Part shown: one piece after another, positions 26,615 through 34,749 of the stretch
Layout: the number at the start of each line of letters is the position of its first letter
Position numbering within the stretch: position 1 is the stretch's first letter
Assembly: GCF_014650495.1 (NCBI RefSeq)
Contig: NZ_BMVB01000004.1
Span: 124,001 to 188,000 of the forward strand
From: Streptomyces cinnamoneus
Lineage (GTDB): Bacteria > Actinomycetota > Actinomycetes > Streptomycetales > Streptomycetaceae
Direction: 5' to 3'
DNA: 64,000 bases
The notes under the pieces: model-generated
The model's input: the letters and a program-made list of their open reading frames with translations, nothing else
Databases searched by the model: none
Told to the model about the DNA's origin: nothing
Program-made: the position numbers and the translations under genes

Positions 26615-26893
26615 ATGTTCGGACGGCTCGGCCCCACCGAGATCATCCTCATTCTTGTCGTCATCGTCCTGCTGTTCGGTGCGAAGAAGCTTCCGGACAT
26701 GGCGCGTGCCCTCGGCAAGTCCGCCCGCATCCTCAAGAGCGAGGCGAAGGCGATGAAGTCGGAGGGCCAGGACACTGCCGCGGCCCCCGCCGACCCGCCG
26801 GCCACCGAGGCCCCCCGCACGATCAAGGCGGCCCCCGGCGACGTCACCTCCCGCCCGGTGACCGAGCAGACCGACCGCACGACCCAGCGCTGA
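26615..26893 (+). CDS. tatA: Sec-independent protein translocase subunit TatA
   Basis: The 92-aa protein has a short N-terminal transmembrane helix (MFGRLGPTEIILILVVIVLL), the FGAKKLPDMARALGKS hinge and amphipathic helix, and a charged tail. It oligomerises to make the Tat pore for folded proteins. ATG 26615 has GAGAAGGT upstream. tatC follows 66 bp later on the same strand. tatB is not beside it, as usual in actinobacteria. Confidence 0.96.
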   Translation: MFGRLGPTEIILILVVIVLLFGAKKLPDMARALGKSARILKSEAKAMKSEGQDTAAAPADPPATEAPRTIKAAPGDVTSRPVTEQTDRTTQR

Positions 26894-26959
26894 CCCCCGG
26901 ACAGACTGAGACGGCCGCCGGGACGGCGTCCGTCTGCCGCACGAGATAGGGACGGTGGG

Positions 26960-27877
26960 TTGCGCACGTCTGCCCGCAAGAAGGAGAAGGACCCCGAGGG
27001 GCGGATGCCCCTCACGGAGCACCTTCGTGAGCTGCGGAACCGGCTGGCGAAGGCGGTCCTCGCGATCGTCGTGGTCGCCATCGTCGCGGCCTTCTACAAC
27101 AAACAGATCATGGACTTCCTGTCCGGCCCCGTGCCGCAGTGTCCGGACCGTGATCTGGCCAAGAGCCATGGCGGCAACTGCGCCGTCCTGGTGTTCAGCA
27201 ACCTGACGTCGCCCTTCACCACGATCGTCAAGGTCTGCCTGCTCGCCGGCGTCACCGTCTCGGCGCCGATCTGGCTCTACCAGCTGTGGGCGTTCCTCGC
27301 CCCGGGGCTGCACAAGAACGAGAAGAAGTACACGATCGCCTTCGTGGCGACCGCTGCGCCGCTCTTCCTCGCGGGCGCCTACCTGGCGTACCTGATCATG
27401 CCCACCAGCATGCAGGTCCTGCTGAGCATCACCCCGGACTCCGCGGCCAACACCCTGGCGCTGGACGACATCCTCGACTTCAGCGTCCGGATGATCCTCG
27501 TCTTCGGTCTCGCCTTCGAACTGCCGCTGCTGCTGGTCATGATGAACCTGGCCGGCATGGTCTCGGGCGAGGCCATGGTCAAGTGGTGGCGGGGCGTCGT
27601 CATGGGCGTCTTCATCTTCGGCGCGGTCGCCACCCCGAGCACCGACCCGTTCGGCATGTGCGTCCTGGCCGTGCCGATCATCATCCTGTACTTCGGGGCG
27701 GTCGGCTTCTCGATCCTCAACGACAAGCGCCGCGCGCGCCGCAACCCCGACCGCCTGCTCGACGACGACGAGGCGTCCCCGCTGGACCTCACGCCGCAGT
27801 CGGCCGGCGACAGCGAGCCGATGCCGGCCCTGCCCGAGCAGAGCCACCACCGCAGCGGCTACGACGACGTGACCTGA
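26960..27877 (+). CDS. tatC: Sec-independent protein translocase subunit TatC
   Basis: The 305-aa, six-helix membrane protein recognises twin-arginine signal peptides. PLTEHLRELRNRLAKA near the N-terminus is the TatC signature, and LFLAGAYLAYLIMP and FELPLLLVMMNLAG are further family blocks. The start is taken as TTG 26960, preceded by GGGACGG, which gives the RTSARKKEKDPEGR extension; ATG 27005 would give a minimal protein. A 14-bp hairpin follows the stop. Confidence 0.95.
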   Translation: MRTSARKKEKDPEGRMPLTEHLRELRNRLAKAVLAIVVVAIVAAFYNKQIMDFLSGPVPQCPDRDLAKSHGGNCAVLVFSNLTSPFTTIVKVCLLAGVTVSAPIWLYQLWAFLAPGLHKNEKKYTIAFVATAAPLFLAGAYLAYLIMPTSMQVLLSITPDSAANTLALDDILDFSVRMILVFGLAFELPLLLVMMNLAGMVSGEAMVKWWRGVVMGVFIFGAVATPSTDPFGMCVLAVPIIILYFGAVGFSILNDKRRARRNPDRLLDDDEASPLDLTPQSAGDSEPMPALPEQSHHRSGYDDVT

Positions 27878-27920
27878 CCTGACCTGATCCGGCACGTGGG
27901 CTCCCCGCGGCATCCGGACC

Positions 27921-27952
27921 CGGGGCGGTCGCCGGCAACGGCGACCGCCCCG
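27921..27952 (+). terminator. Terminator after tatC
   Basis: CGGGGCGGTCGCCG (27921-27934) and its complement (27939-27952) form a perfect 14-bp stem capped by a GCAA tetraloop. Confidence 0.8.
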
Positions 27953-27981
27953 TCGTGTTCATGCCCACCTGCCCCACCCGA

Positions 27982-27987
27982 TAGTGT
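27982..27987 (+). promoter_or_regulatory. -10 element (TAGTGT) for predicted leaderless lipid kinase gene
   Basis: TAGTGT ends exactly 6 nt before GTG 27994; no ribosome-binding site is present. Confidence 0.58.
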
Positions 27988-27993
27988 CCCTGC

Positions 27994-28899
27994 GTGACCA
28001 GCGACATCACGTTATTCGTCAACCCCTCCGCCGGCCGCGGCCGCGGCGCCCGCGCGGCCCAGCCCGCGGCCCGGGTGCTGCGCGAGGCCGGATTCTCCGT
28101 CCGCACCGTCCTGGGCACGGACGCCCCCGACGCCCTGCGCCGCGCCCGCGAGGCCGTCGCCGGCGGCACCGGCGCGCTGATCGCCGTCGGCGGGGACGGC
28201 ATGACCTCGCTGGCGCTGCAGGCCGTCGCCGGGACGCGGACCCCGCTCGGCGTGGTGGCCGTCGGCACCGGCAACGACTTCGCCCGCGCGAGCGGGCTGC
28301 CCGTCCGCGACCCGGTGGCCGCGGCCCGGGTCGTCGCCACGGCCCTCAAGGGCGACGGCGGCCGGCCCGTCGACCTCGGCAGGGTGGGGGAGACCTGGTT
28401 CGGCACCGTCCTCGCCTCCGGCTTCGACTCACGGGTCAACGACCGGGGCAACCGCATGCGCTTCCCCACCGGGCGGCTGCGCTACGACGTGGCGATGCTC
28501 GCCGAGCTGGCGGCGCTGCGGCCGATCCCGTACCGCATGCGGCTCGACGACGGGCCGGAGAAGCTGATCGAGGCGACGCTGGTCGCGGTCGGCAACGGAA
28601 GCTCCTACGGCGGCGGCATGCGCATCTGCGGCGGCGCCCGGCTGGACGACGGGCTCTTCGACATCACCGTGGTCGGCCCCTGCCGCCGCACCACGCTGCT
28701 CACCGTCTTCCCGAAGGTCTACCGGGGCACCCACCTCGGCCACCCGCAGGTCACCACCCACCGCGCGGCCAAGGTGACGCTGGCGGTCGATCCCGGCCAC
28801 GAACCCGTCACCGGCTACGCCGACGGAGAGCGGCTCGGCCCGCTGCCCGTCACCGCGGAGACCGTGCCGGGGGCCGTGCGCCTGCTGGGAGCTCGATAA
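27994..28899 (+). CDS. Diacylglycerol/lipid kinase (DAGK catalytic domain)
   Basis: The 301-aa cytoplasmic kinase has FVNPSAGRGRG at about 9-19, the GGDGM nucleotide loop at 66-70 and the GTGNDFAR motif (about 91-98) of the DAGK/YegS/DgkB family, which phosphorylates diacylglycerol or related lipids using ATP. Codon 7 is TTA (28012-28014), read in Streptomyces by the bldA tRNA. The gene looks leaderless. It ends 45 bp before the helicase gene. The exact lipid substrate is not readable. Confidence 0.92.
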   Translation: MTSDITLFVNPSAGRGRGARAAQPAARVLREAGFSVRTVLGTDAPDALRRAREAVAGGTGALIAVGGDGMTSLALQAVAGTRTPLGVVAVGTGNDFARASGLPVRDPVAAARVVATALKGDGGRPVDLGRVGETWFGTVLASGFDSRVNDRGNRMRFPTGRLRYDVAMLAELAALRPIPYRMRLDDGPEKLIEATLVAVGNGSSYGGGMRICGGARLDDGLFDITVVGPCRRTTLLTVFPKVYRGTHLGHPQVTTHRAAKVTLAVDPGHEPVTGYADGERLGPLPVTAETVPGAVRLLGAR

Positions 28900-28927
28900 A
28901 GATCGGGTGGCTGTCGGAGGTCCCCGG

Positions 28928-28933
28928 TAGGCT
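28928..28933 (+). promoter_or_regulatory. Candidate -10 element (TAGGCT) for the helicase gene
   Basis: TAGGCT lies 10 nt upstream of the ATG at 28944, which would leave a leader of only a few bases. No ribosome site is visible. Confidence 0.4.
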
Positions 28934-28943
28934 CGTACACAAG

Positions 28944-31769
28944 ATGACCGAGGACATGTCCCCTGCTGAGCGCTATGCCCTGGCACGGCACCGCGCCGCG
29001 GAGCAGGCCACCGCGCTCGCCCCCTTCCGCGAGATGTACGACTTCGAGCTCGACCCCTTCCAGATAGAGGCGTGCAAGGCCCTGGAAGCCGGCAAGGGGG
29101 TGCTGGTCGCGGCGCCGACCGGCTCCGGAAAGACCATCGTGGGCGAATTCGCCGTCCACCTGGCCCTCACCCAGGGCCGCAAATGCTTCTACACCACGCC
29201 CATCAAGGCGCTGTCGAACCAGAAGTACAACGACCTGGTCAGGCGCTACGGCGCCGCCAAGGTCGGCCTGCTGACCGGTGACAACAGCGTCAACCCCGAC
29301 GCCCCGGTGCTCGTCATGACCACCGAGGTCCTGCGCAACATGCTCTACGCCGGCTCGCAGGCCCTCATAGGTCTCGGCCACGTGGTCATGGACGAGGTGC
29401 ACTACCTCTCCGACCGCTTCCGGGGCGCCGTCTGGGAGGAGGTCATCATCCACCTCCCGGAATCGGTGACCCTGGTCTCCCTGTCGGCCACCGTCTCCAA
29501 CGCCGAGGAGTTCGGCGACTGGCTGGACACCGTCCGCGGCGACACCGCGGTCATCGTCTCCGAGGAGCGGCCCGTCCCGCTCTGGCAGCACGTGCTGGCC
29601 GGCCGGCGGATGTACGACCTGTTCGAGGAGGAGACCGACCACGGCGGCCGTGGCGCCGCCCGCCGCGAGGTCAACCCCGACCTGCTGCGCATGGCCCGCA
29701 TGGAGAACAGCCGCACCTACAACCCGCGCGAACGCCGCCGCGGCAAGATGGTGCGCGAGGCCGACCGCGAGCGCGAGCGCCGCCAGCGCAGCCGCATCTG
29801 GACCCCCGGCCGCCCCGAGGTCATCGAGCGACTCGACGCCGAGGGCCTGCTGCCCGCCATCACCTTCATCTTCAGCCGCGCCGGCTGCGAGGCCGCCGTC
29901 CAGCAGTGCCTCTACGCCGGCCTGCGGCTCAACGACGACGAGGCCCGCGCCAAGGTCCGGGAGATCGTCGAGGAGCGCTGCGCCCCGATCCCCGACGAGG
30001 ACCTGCACGTCCTGGGCTACTTCGAGTGGCTGGAGGGACTGGAGCGCGGCATCGCCGCCCACCACGCGGGCATGCTGCCGACCTTCAAGGAGGTCGTCGA
30101 GGAGCTCTTCGTCAAGGGCCTGGTCAAGGCCGTCTTCGCCACCGAGACCCTGGCCCTGGGCATCAACATGCCGGCCCGCACGGTGGTGCTGGAGAAGCTC
30201 GTCAAGTGGAACGGCGAGCAGCACGCCGACATCACCCCCGGCGAGTACACCCAGCTCACCGGCCGCGCCGGCCGCCGTGGCATCGACGTCGAGGGCCACG
30301 CGGTGGTGCTGTGGCAGCGCGCCATGGACCCGGCCGCGCTGGCGGGCCTGGCCGGCACGCGCACGTACCCGCTGCGCTCCAGCTTCAAGCCGTCGTACAA
30401 CATGGCCGTCAACCTGGTCTCGCAGTTCGGGCGGCACCGCTCCCGGGAGCTGCTGGAGACCTCCTTCGCCCAGTTCCAGGCGGACAAGTCGGTCGTCGGC
30501 ATCTCCCGCCAGGTGCAGCGCAACGAGGAGGGCCTGGCCGGCTACCGCCAGGCCATCGAATGCCACCTGGGCGACTTCGACGAGTACGCGCGCCTGCGCC
30601 GCGAGCTGAAGGAGCGGGAGAACGACCTGGCCAAGCGGGGCGCGGCCCAGCGGCGGGCCGCCGCCGCGGCCGCCCTGGAGCGGCTCAAGCCGGGCGACGT
30701 CATCCACGTGCCGACCGGCAAGTTCGCGGGCCTGGCGCTGGTGCTGGACCCGGGCGTGGCGCCCGGCCGCACCGACCGCAACCGCGGCTTCGACCACTAC
30801 GACGGCCCCCGTCCGCTGGTCCTCACGGCCGAGCGGCAGGTCAAGCGGCTCGCCCCGATCGACTTCCCGGTGCCGGTGGAGCCGCTGGAGCGGATGCGCA
30901 TCCCCAAGTCCTTCAACCCGCGCAGCCCCCAGTCCCGCCGCGACCTGGCCTCCGCCCTGCGCACCAAGGCCGGGCACATCGTGCCGGACCGGCACCGCAA
31001 GGCGCGGTCCGAGGCCGCCGACGACACCGAGATCGCCCGCCTGCGCGCCGAGATCCGCCGTCACCCCTGCCACGGCTGCGACGAGCGCGAGGACCACGCC
31101 CGCTGGGCCGAGCGCTACCACCGCCTGCAGCGCGACACCCGCCAGCTGGAGCGGCGCATCGAGGGCCGTACGAACACCATCGCACGCACCTTCGACCGCA
31201 TCTGCGCGCTGCTGACCGACCTCGACTACCTGCACGGTGACGAGGTCACCGAGGACGGCCGCCGGCTGGCCCGTCTCTACGGCGAGCTCGACCTGCTGGC
31301 CTCCGAGTGCCTGCGCGACGGCGTCTGGGACGGTCTGGGCCCGGCGGAGCTGGCGGCCTGTGCGTCGGCCCTGGTGTACGAGGCCCGCGCGGCCGACGAC
31401 GCGGTGCCGCCGAAGCTGCCCGTGGGGGCGGCGAAGGAGGCGCTCGCCGAGATGGTCCGCATCTGGGGCCGGCTGGATGCCCTGGAGGAGCAGCACAAGA
31501 TCAACCAGGCCGAGGGCGTCGGCCAGCGCGAGCCCGACCTCGGCTTCGCGTGGCCCGCCTACCGCTGGGCCTCCGGCCACGGCCTGGACGAGGTGCTCCG
31601 CGAGATCGACATGCCGGCGGGCGACTTCGTGCGCTGGTCGAAGCAGCTGATCGACGTCCTGGGCCAGATCGCGGCGGCGGCCCCGGCCGGCAGCCCCGTC
31701 GCGCGGAACGCGCGCAAGGCGGTCGAGGGCCTGCTGCGTGGGGTCGTGGCGTACTCCTCGGTGGGCTAG
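28944..31769 (+). CDS. Ski2-like DEAD/DEAH-box RNA helicase (HelY family)
   Basis: The 941-aa superfamily 2 helicase has Walker A APTGSGKT at about 57-64, TTPIKALSNQKYNDL (motif Ia), DEVH at 150-153 (motif II), SLSATVSN (motif III) and QLTGRAGRRGID (motif VI). The C-terminal half holds the DSHCT-type domain. It resembles mycobacterial HelY and yeast Ski2/Mtr4, suggesting a role in RNA processing or decay. A CHGC motif at about 713-716 is typical of the actinobacterial branch. ATG 28944 is used although the frame is open far upstream across the kinase gene. Confidence 0.92.
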   Translation: MTEDMSPAERYALARHRAAEQATALAPFREMYDFELDPFQIEACKALEAGKGVLVAAPTGSGKTIVGEFAVHLALTQGRKCFYTTPIKALSNQKYNDLVRRYGAAKVGLLTGDNSVNPDAPVLVMTTEVLRNMLYAGSQALIGLGHVVMDEVHYLSDRFRGAVWEEVIIHLPESVTLVSLSATVSNAEEFGDWLDTVRGDTAVIVSEERPVPLWQHVLAGRRMYDLFEEETDHGGRGAARREVNPDLLRMARMENSRTYNPRERRRGKMVREADRERERRQRSRIWTPGRPEVIERLDAEGLLPAITFIFSRAGCEAAVQQCLYAGLRLNDDEARAKVREIVEERCAPIPDEDLHVLGYFEWLEGLERGIAAHHAGMLPTFKEVVEELFVKGLVKAVFATETLALGINMPARTVVLEKLVKWNGEQHADITPGEYTQLTGRAGRRGIDVEGHAVVLWQRAMDPAALAGLAGTRTYPLRSSFKPSYNMAVNLVSQFGRHRSRELLETSFAQFQADKSVVGISRQVQRNEEGLAGYRQAIECHLGDFDEYARLRRELKERENDLAKRGAAQRRAAAAAALERLKPGDVIHVPTGKFAGLALVLDPGVAPGRTDRNRGFDHYDGPRPLVLTAERQVKRLAPIDFPVPVEPLERMRIPKSFNPRSPQSRRDLASALRTKAGHIVPDRHRKARSEAADDTEIARLRAEIRRHPCHGCDEREDHARWAERYHRLQRDTRQLERRIEGRTNTIARTFDRICALLTDLDYLHGDEVTEDGRRLARLYGELDLLASECLRDGVWDGLGPAELAACASALVYEARAADDAVPPKLPVGAAKEALAEMVRIWGRLDALEEQHKINQAEGVGQREPDLGFAWPAYRWASGHGLDEVLREIDMPAGDFVRWSKQLIDVLGQIAAAAPAGSPVARNARKAVEGLLRGVVAYSSVG

Positions 31770-31810
31770 TGCACGGGTCCGGGTACGGGGGCTCCGCCCC
31801 CGGACCCCCG

Positions 31811-31861
31811 GTCCTCAAGCGCCGGACGGGCTGAAATTCAGCCCGTCCGGCGCTTGAGGAC
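31811..31861. terminator. Large bidirectional terminator, dispersed Streptomyces-type repeat
   Basis: Two 25-base arms (31811-31835 and 31837-31861) are perfect reverse complements, core CTCAAGCGCCGGACGGGCTG. The repeat lies between the convergent helicase and LysR genes. This sequence family recurs downstream of genes in many streptomycetes. Confidence 0.88.
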
Positions 31862-31944
31862 AAGAAACGGTGAAAGGGCGGGGCCGGGGCTTCTTCTCCG
31901 CCGCAATGGCGCTCAGCCCACCGCAAGGGTGGTCGGCGGTGCCG

Positions 31945-32862
31945 TCACCGCGTCAGTGCCAGCAGGTCGCGGGCCGGGCCCGTTGGGCGGTGGCCTCTCG
32001 GCCAGACGGCCCGGAGGGTGCGGCGCAGGGACAGGTCCGCGACCGGTATCTCCACCAGGCGGCGGGCCGCCAGCTCCTCGCCGATCGCGAGCTCGCTCAG
32101 CACCGACGGGCCCGCTCCGCTGACCACGGCCGCCTTCGCCGCCGTCGTGGACGCCAGCTCCAGCAGCGGCTCGGCCGGACCGCCGTACGAGGCCAGTGCC
32201 GTGTCCAGGACCTGGCGGGTGCCCGAGCCGCGCTCGCGCAGGATCAGCGGGGTGGCCGCCAGCTCCGACGCGGCCAGGGGGGCCCTGCGGCGGGCCCACG
32301 GGTGGCCCGGGGCGGTGACCAGGACGAGCCGGTCGTGGGCGACGACCGCGCCGTCCAGGCCGGGCGGCACGTCCAGGCCCTCCACGAAGCCGAGATCGGC
32401 CTCCCCGGCGAGCAGGCGCCCGGCGACCGCCGCCGAGTTCCCGGCCAGCAGCGAGACCGCCGTGTCCGGCCGTTCCCCGCGCAGGGCGATCAGCCAGCCG
32501 GGCAGCAGGTACTCCGCGATGGTCATGCTGGCGGCGACCCGCAGTCGCGAGTCGCGCCGCCCGCGCAGGGCCTGGGCGCCCGCGTCGAACGCCTCCGCCG
32601 CTTCCACGATCCGGCGTGCCCAGTCCGTGACGAGCACTCCGGCGTCCGTCAGCCGCGATCCGCGCGGTGAACGCTCCACGAGGGCGACGCCGAGCAGCCG
32701 CTCCATGGCGCGCAGCCGCCCGCTCGCCGCAGGCTGGGTGATGCCCAGCTCGCGGGCCGCCCGGCCGAGGCTGCCCAGCCGGGCCACGGCGAGCAGCAGC
32801 TCCAGCGAGCCCAGGTCGGGCACCCGGTGGGCGAGCGGGGAGGGAACCGGCTCCATGGTCAT
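31945..32862 (-). CDS. LysR-family transcriptional regulator
   Basis: The 305-aa regulator has a winged HTH at about 18-75 (LLLAVARLGSLGRAARELGI) and a two-subdomain effector domain (about 105-300). It is divergent from a TDT-family transporter gene, the usual arrangement for a LysR regulator and its target. This branch resembles CysL/CbbR-like regulators linked to anion transport, so the ligand may be an organic or sulfur anion (inference). ATG 32862 has a TAAGCT -10 box exactly 6 nt away and no ribosome site; a second ATG two codons later is possible. Confidence 0.92.
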   Translation of the reverse strand: MTMEPVPSPLAHRVPDLGSLELLLAVARLGSLGRAARELGITQPAASGRLRAMERLLGVALVERSPRGSRLTDAGVLVTDWARRIVEAAEAFDAGAQALRGRRDSRLRVAASMTIAEYLLPGWLIALRGERPDTAVSLLAGNSAAVAGRLLAGEADLGFVEGLDVPPGLDGAVVAHDRLVLVTAPGHPWARRRAPLAASELAATPLILRERGSGTRQVLDTALASYGGPAEPLLELASTTAAKAAVVSGAGPSVLSELAIGEELAARRLVEIPVADLSLRRTLRAVWPRGHRPTGPARDLLALTR

Positions 32863-32868
32863 AAACCC

Positions 32869-32874
32869 AGCTTA
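32869..32874 (-). promoter_or_regulatory. -10 element (TAAGCT) for predicted leaderless LysR gene
   Basis: Read on the minus strand, TAAGCT is followed by GGGTTT and then the ATG at 32862, a 6-nt spacing. The 70-bp divergent gap must also hold the regulator binding site. Confidence 0.58.
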
Positions 32875-32932
32875 TGTGCTCATACGGCCAAAGCCCCTGG
32901 TCGGGCGGGCCCGCCCGGGCGACGGTGGAGCC

Positions 32933-34051
32933 ATGAGCACGCACAGCAGTCCCCTCCGCCACCTCGGCCCCAACTGGTACGCCACCGTCATGGGCACCGC
33001 GATCGTCGCCTCCGCCGGCGCGGCCCTGCCCGTGCACCGGACCGGGCTGCGCGGGGCGTACGAGGTGGTGTGGGCGCTGGCCGCGCTGCTGCTGCTCGCC
33101 CTGCTCGTCGCGCGCGCCGCCCATTGGGCCCGCCACCCCGACCAGGCCAGGCAGCACCTGGCCGACCCCGCCGTCGCCCCCTTCTACGGCTGTCTGGCCA
33201 TGGCCCTGCTGGCCGTCGGCGGCGCCACCGGCTCCGTGGGCTCGGGCGTCATCGGCGAACGCGCCGCCGTGGCCACCGACGCCGTGCTGTGGACGACCGG
33301 CACCGTCGTCGGCCTCGCCGCCGCGGCCGCCGTGCCCTACCTGATGGTCACCCGTCACCGCATAGGCCCCGGCGACGCCTCGCCGGTGTGGCTGCTGTCC
33401 GTCGTCCCGCCCATGGTCTCCGCCGCGCTGGGCCCCACGCTCGTCCCCCACCTGCCCGCGGGCCAGTGGCAGCAGGCGATGCTGCTCGGCTGCTACGCGC
33501 TGTTCGGGATCAGCCTGCTGGCGACGCTGCTCATCCTGCCGGTGGTCTTCGCGCGGCTCCTCCACCACGGCCCGCTGCCGCTCGCGCTGACGCCGGCGCT
33601 GTTCCTCGTCCTGGGCCCGCTGGGCCAGTCCACGACGGCCGTCGGCAACCTCGCCGACGTCGCACCGCACGCCGTCGCGGCCCCCGCGGCGCAGGCGATG
33701 GCGGGCTTCGCGCTCCTCTACGGGGTGCCGGTCCTCGGCTTCGCGATGCTCTGGCTGGTGCTGGCCGCGGCCATGGTGGTGCGGGCCTTCCGGCAGGGCA
33801 TGGGCTTCGCGATGACGTGGTGGGCCTTCACCTTCCCGGTCGGCACGTGCGTCACGGGCGCCGCCGCCCTGGCGCGCCGCACCGGCCTGGACGCCTTCAC
33901 CTGGCTGGCGGTGGGCCTGTACGTCCTGCTGGTGGCGGCCTGGGCCGTCGCCGGGGCCCGCACCCTGGCCGGCCTGGTCAGCGGGAAGCTGCTCGCAGCG
34001 CCGCGCCCAGCAGCGCCGGCGCTTGCGTCAACGAGGGCCCGTACCACGTGA
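32933..34051 (+). CDS. TDT-family transporter (tellurite-resistance/dicarboxylate, sulfite-exporter-like)
   Basis: The 372-aa protein has about 10 transmembrane segments. HLGPNWYATVMGTAIVASAG at the N-terminus and GPLGQSTTAVGNL in the second half fit the TehA/Mae1/SSU1 transporter family, which moves dicarboxylates, sulfite or other small anions. ATG 32933 has GTGGAG upstream. It is divergent from the LysR gene. Its last 74 bases overlap, on the opposite strand, the end of the metal-receptor-like gene. Substrate is not determined by the sequence. Confidence 0.88.
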   Translation: MSTHSSPLRHLGPNWYATVMGTAIVASAGAALPVHRTGLRGAYEVVWALAALLLLALLVARAAHWARHPDQARQHLADPAVAPFYGCLAMALLAVGGATGSVGSGVIGERAAVATDAVLWTTGTVVGLAAAAAVPYLMVTRHRIGPGDASPVWLLSVVPPMVSAALGPTLVPHLPAGQWQQAMLLGCYALFGISLLATLLILPVVFARLLHHGPLPLALTPALFLVLGPLGQSTTAVGNLADVAPHAVAAPAAQAMAGFALLYGVPVLGFAMLWLVLAAAMVVRAFRQGMGFAMTWWAFTFPVGTCVTGAAALARRTGLDAFTWLAVGLYVLLVAAWAVAGARTLAGLVSGKLLAAPRPAAPALASTRARTT

Positions 34052-34727
34052 GATGACGGCCGCTGACGAGCGCCGACGGCAGGCCGGGGAAGCACTCCGG
34101 CCCGTCGTCGGCGCCGAAGCGGTACGGCTCGTCGGGCAGCACGACCAGCTCGGCGCCGCAGGAGTTGAGCTCCGGGAGCGGGATGCGCGGGTAGCGATCG
34201 GCGTGCCCGGCGTGGACGTTGGCGATGCCGAGCCGGGCGAGGACGTCACCGGCGAAGGTGTCCCGGCCCAGCACCATCCACGGTCTGCGCCAGACGGGGA
34301 CGACGGCCGGTGTCAGCGGGGCGGTGGCCCGCACGTCCCGCCAGGCGTCGCGCGCGTCGTCCAGCCAGGCGGGCCGGGCCAGCCCGCAGCCGCGCACGAG
34401 GACCCGCTCCAGTTCGGCGAACGCCTGCTCCAGCGTGCGGACTTCGGTGACGAGCACCTCCAGTCCGGCGGCGCGCAGCGCGCCGAGGTCCGGGGCGCGG
34501 TTCTCCTCCTCGTTGGCGAGGACGAGGTCGGGCGCGAGGGCCGCGATCCGCGCCACGTCGGGGTTCTTGGTGCCGCCGACCCGGACGACGCCGAGGCCCG
34601 CCGGGTGCTCGCACCAGTCGGTGGCGCCCACGAGCAGGCCGGGCGCGGACCGGGCCACGGCCTCGGTGAGCGAGGGGACCAGGGAGACGACACGGCGTAC
34701 GGCGGGGCGGCCGCTCAGCGAGCTCAC
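33978..34727 (-). CDS. Helical-backbone metal-receptor (BtuF-like) protein without signal peptide
   Basis: The 249-aa protein starts directly with RRVVSLVPSLTEAVA, the first strand of the BtuF/FhuD type III binding-protein fold, and contains GGTKNPDVARIAALAPDLVLA. It lacks any signal peptide or lipobox, so unlike typical vitamin B12 or siderophore receptors it should stay in the cytoplasm. GTG 34727 has a TACGGT -10 box 6 nt upstream and no ribosome site. The 3' end overlaps the convergent TDT gene by 74 bp. No transporter components lie beside it. Role unknown, perhaps corrinoid or iron-chelate binding. Confidence 0.82.
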   Translation of the reverse strand: MSSLSGRPAVRRVVSLVPSLTEAVARSAPGLLVGATDWCEHPAGLGVVRVGGTKNPDVARIAALAPDLVLANEEENRAPDLGALRAAGLEVLVTEVRTLEQAFAELERVLVRGCGLARPAWLDDARDAWRDVRATAPLTPAVVPVWRRPWMVLGRDTFAGDVLARLGIANVHAGHADRYPRIPLPELNSCGAELVVLPDEPYRFGADDGPECFPGLPSALVSGRHLTWYGPSLTQAPALLGAALRAASR

Positions 34728-34733
34728 CGCCCC

Positions 34734-34739
34734 ACCGTA
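34734..34739 (-). promoter_or_regulatory. -10 element (TACGGT) for predicted leaderless receptor-like gene
   Basis: On the minus strand, TACGGT is followed by GGGGCG and then GTG 34727, exactly 6 nt apart. It lies 11 bases from the end of the upstream gene. Confidence 0.5.
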
Positions 34740-34749
34740 CGCCTGTTCG

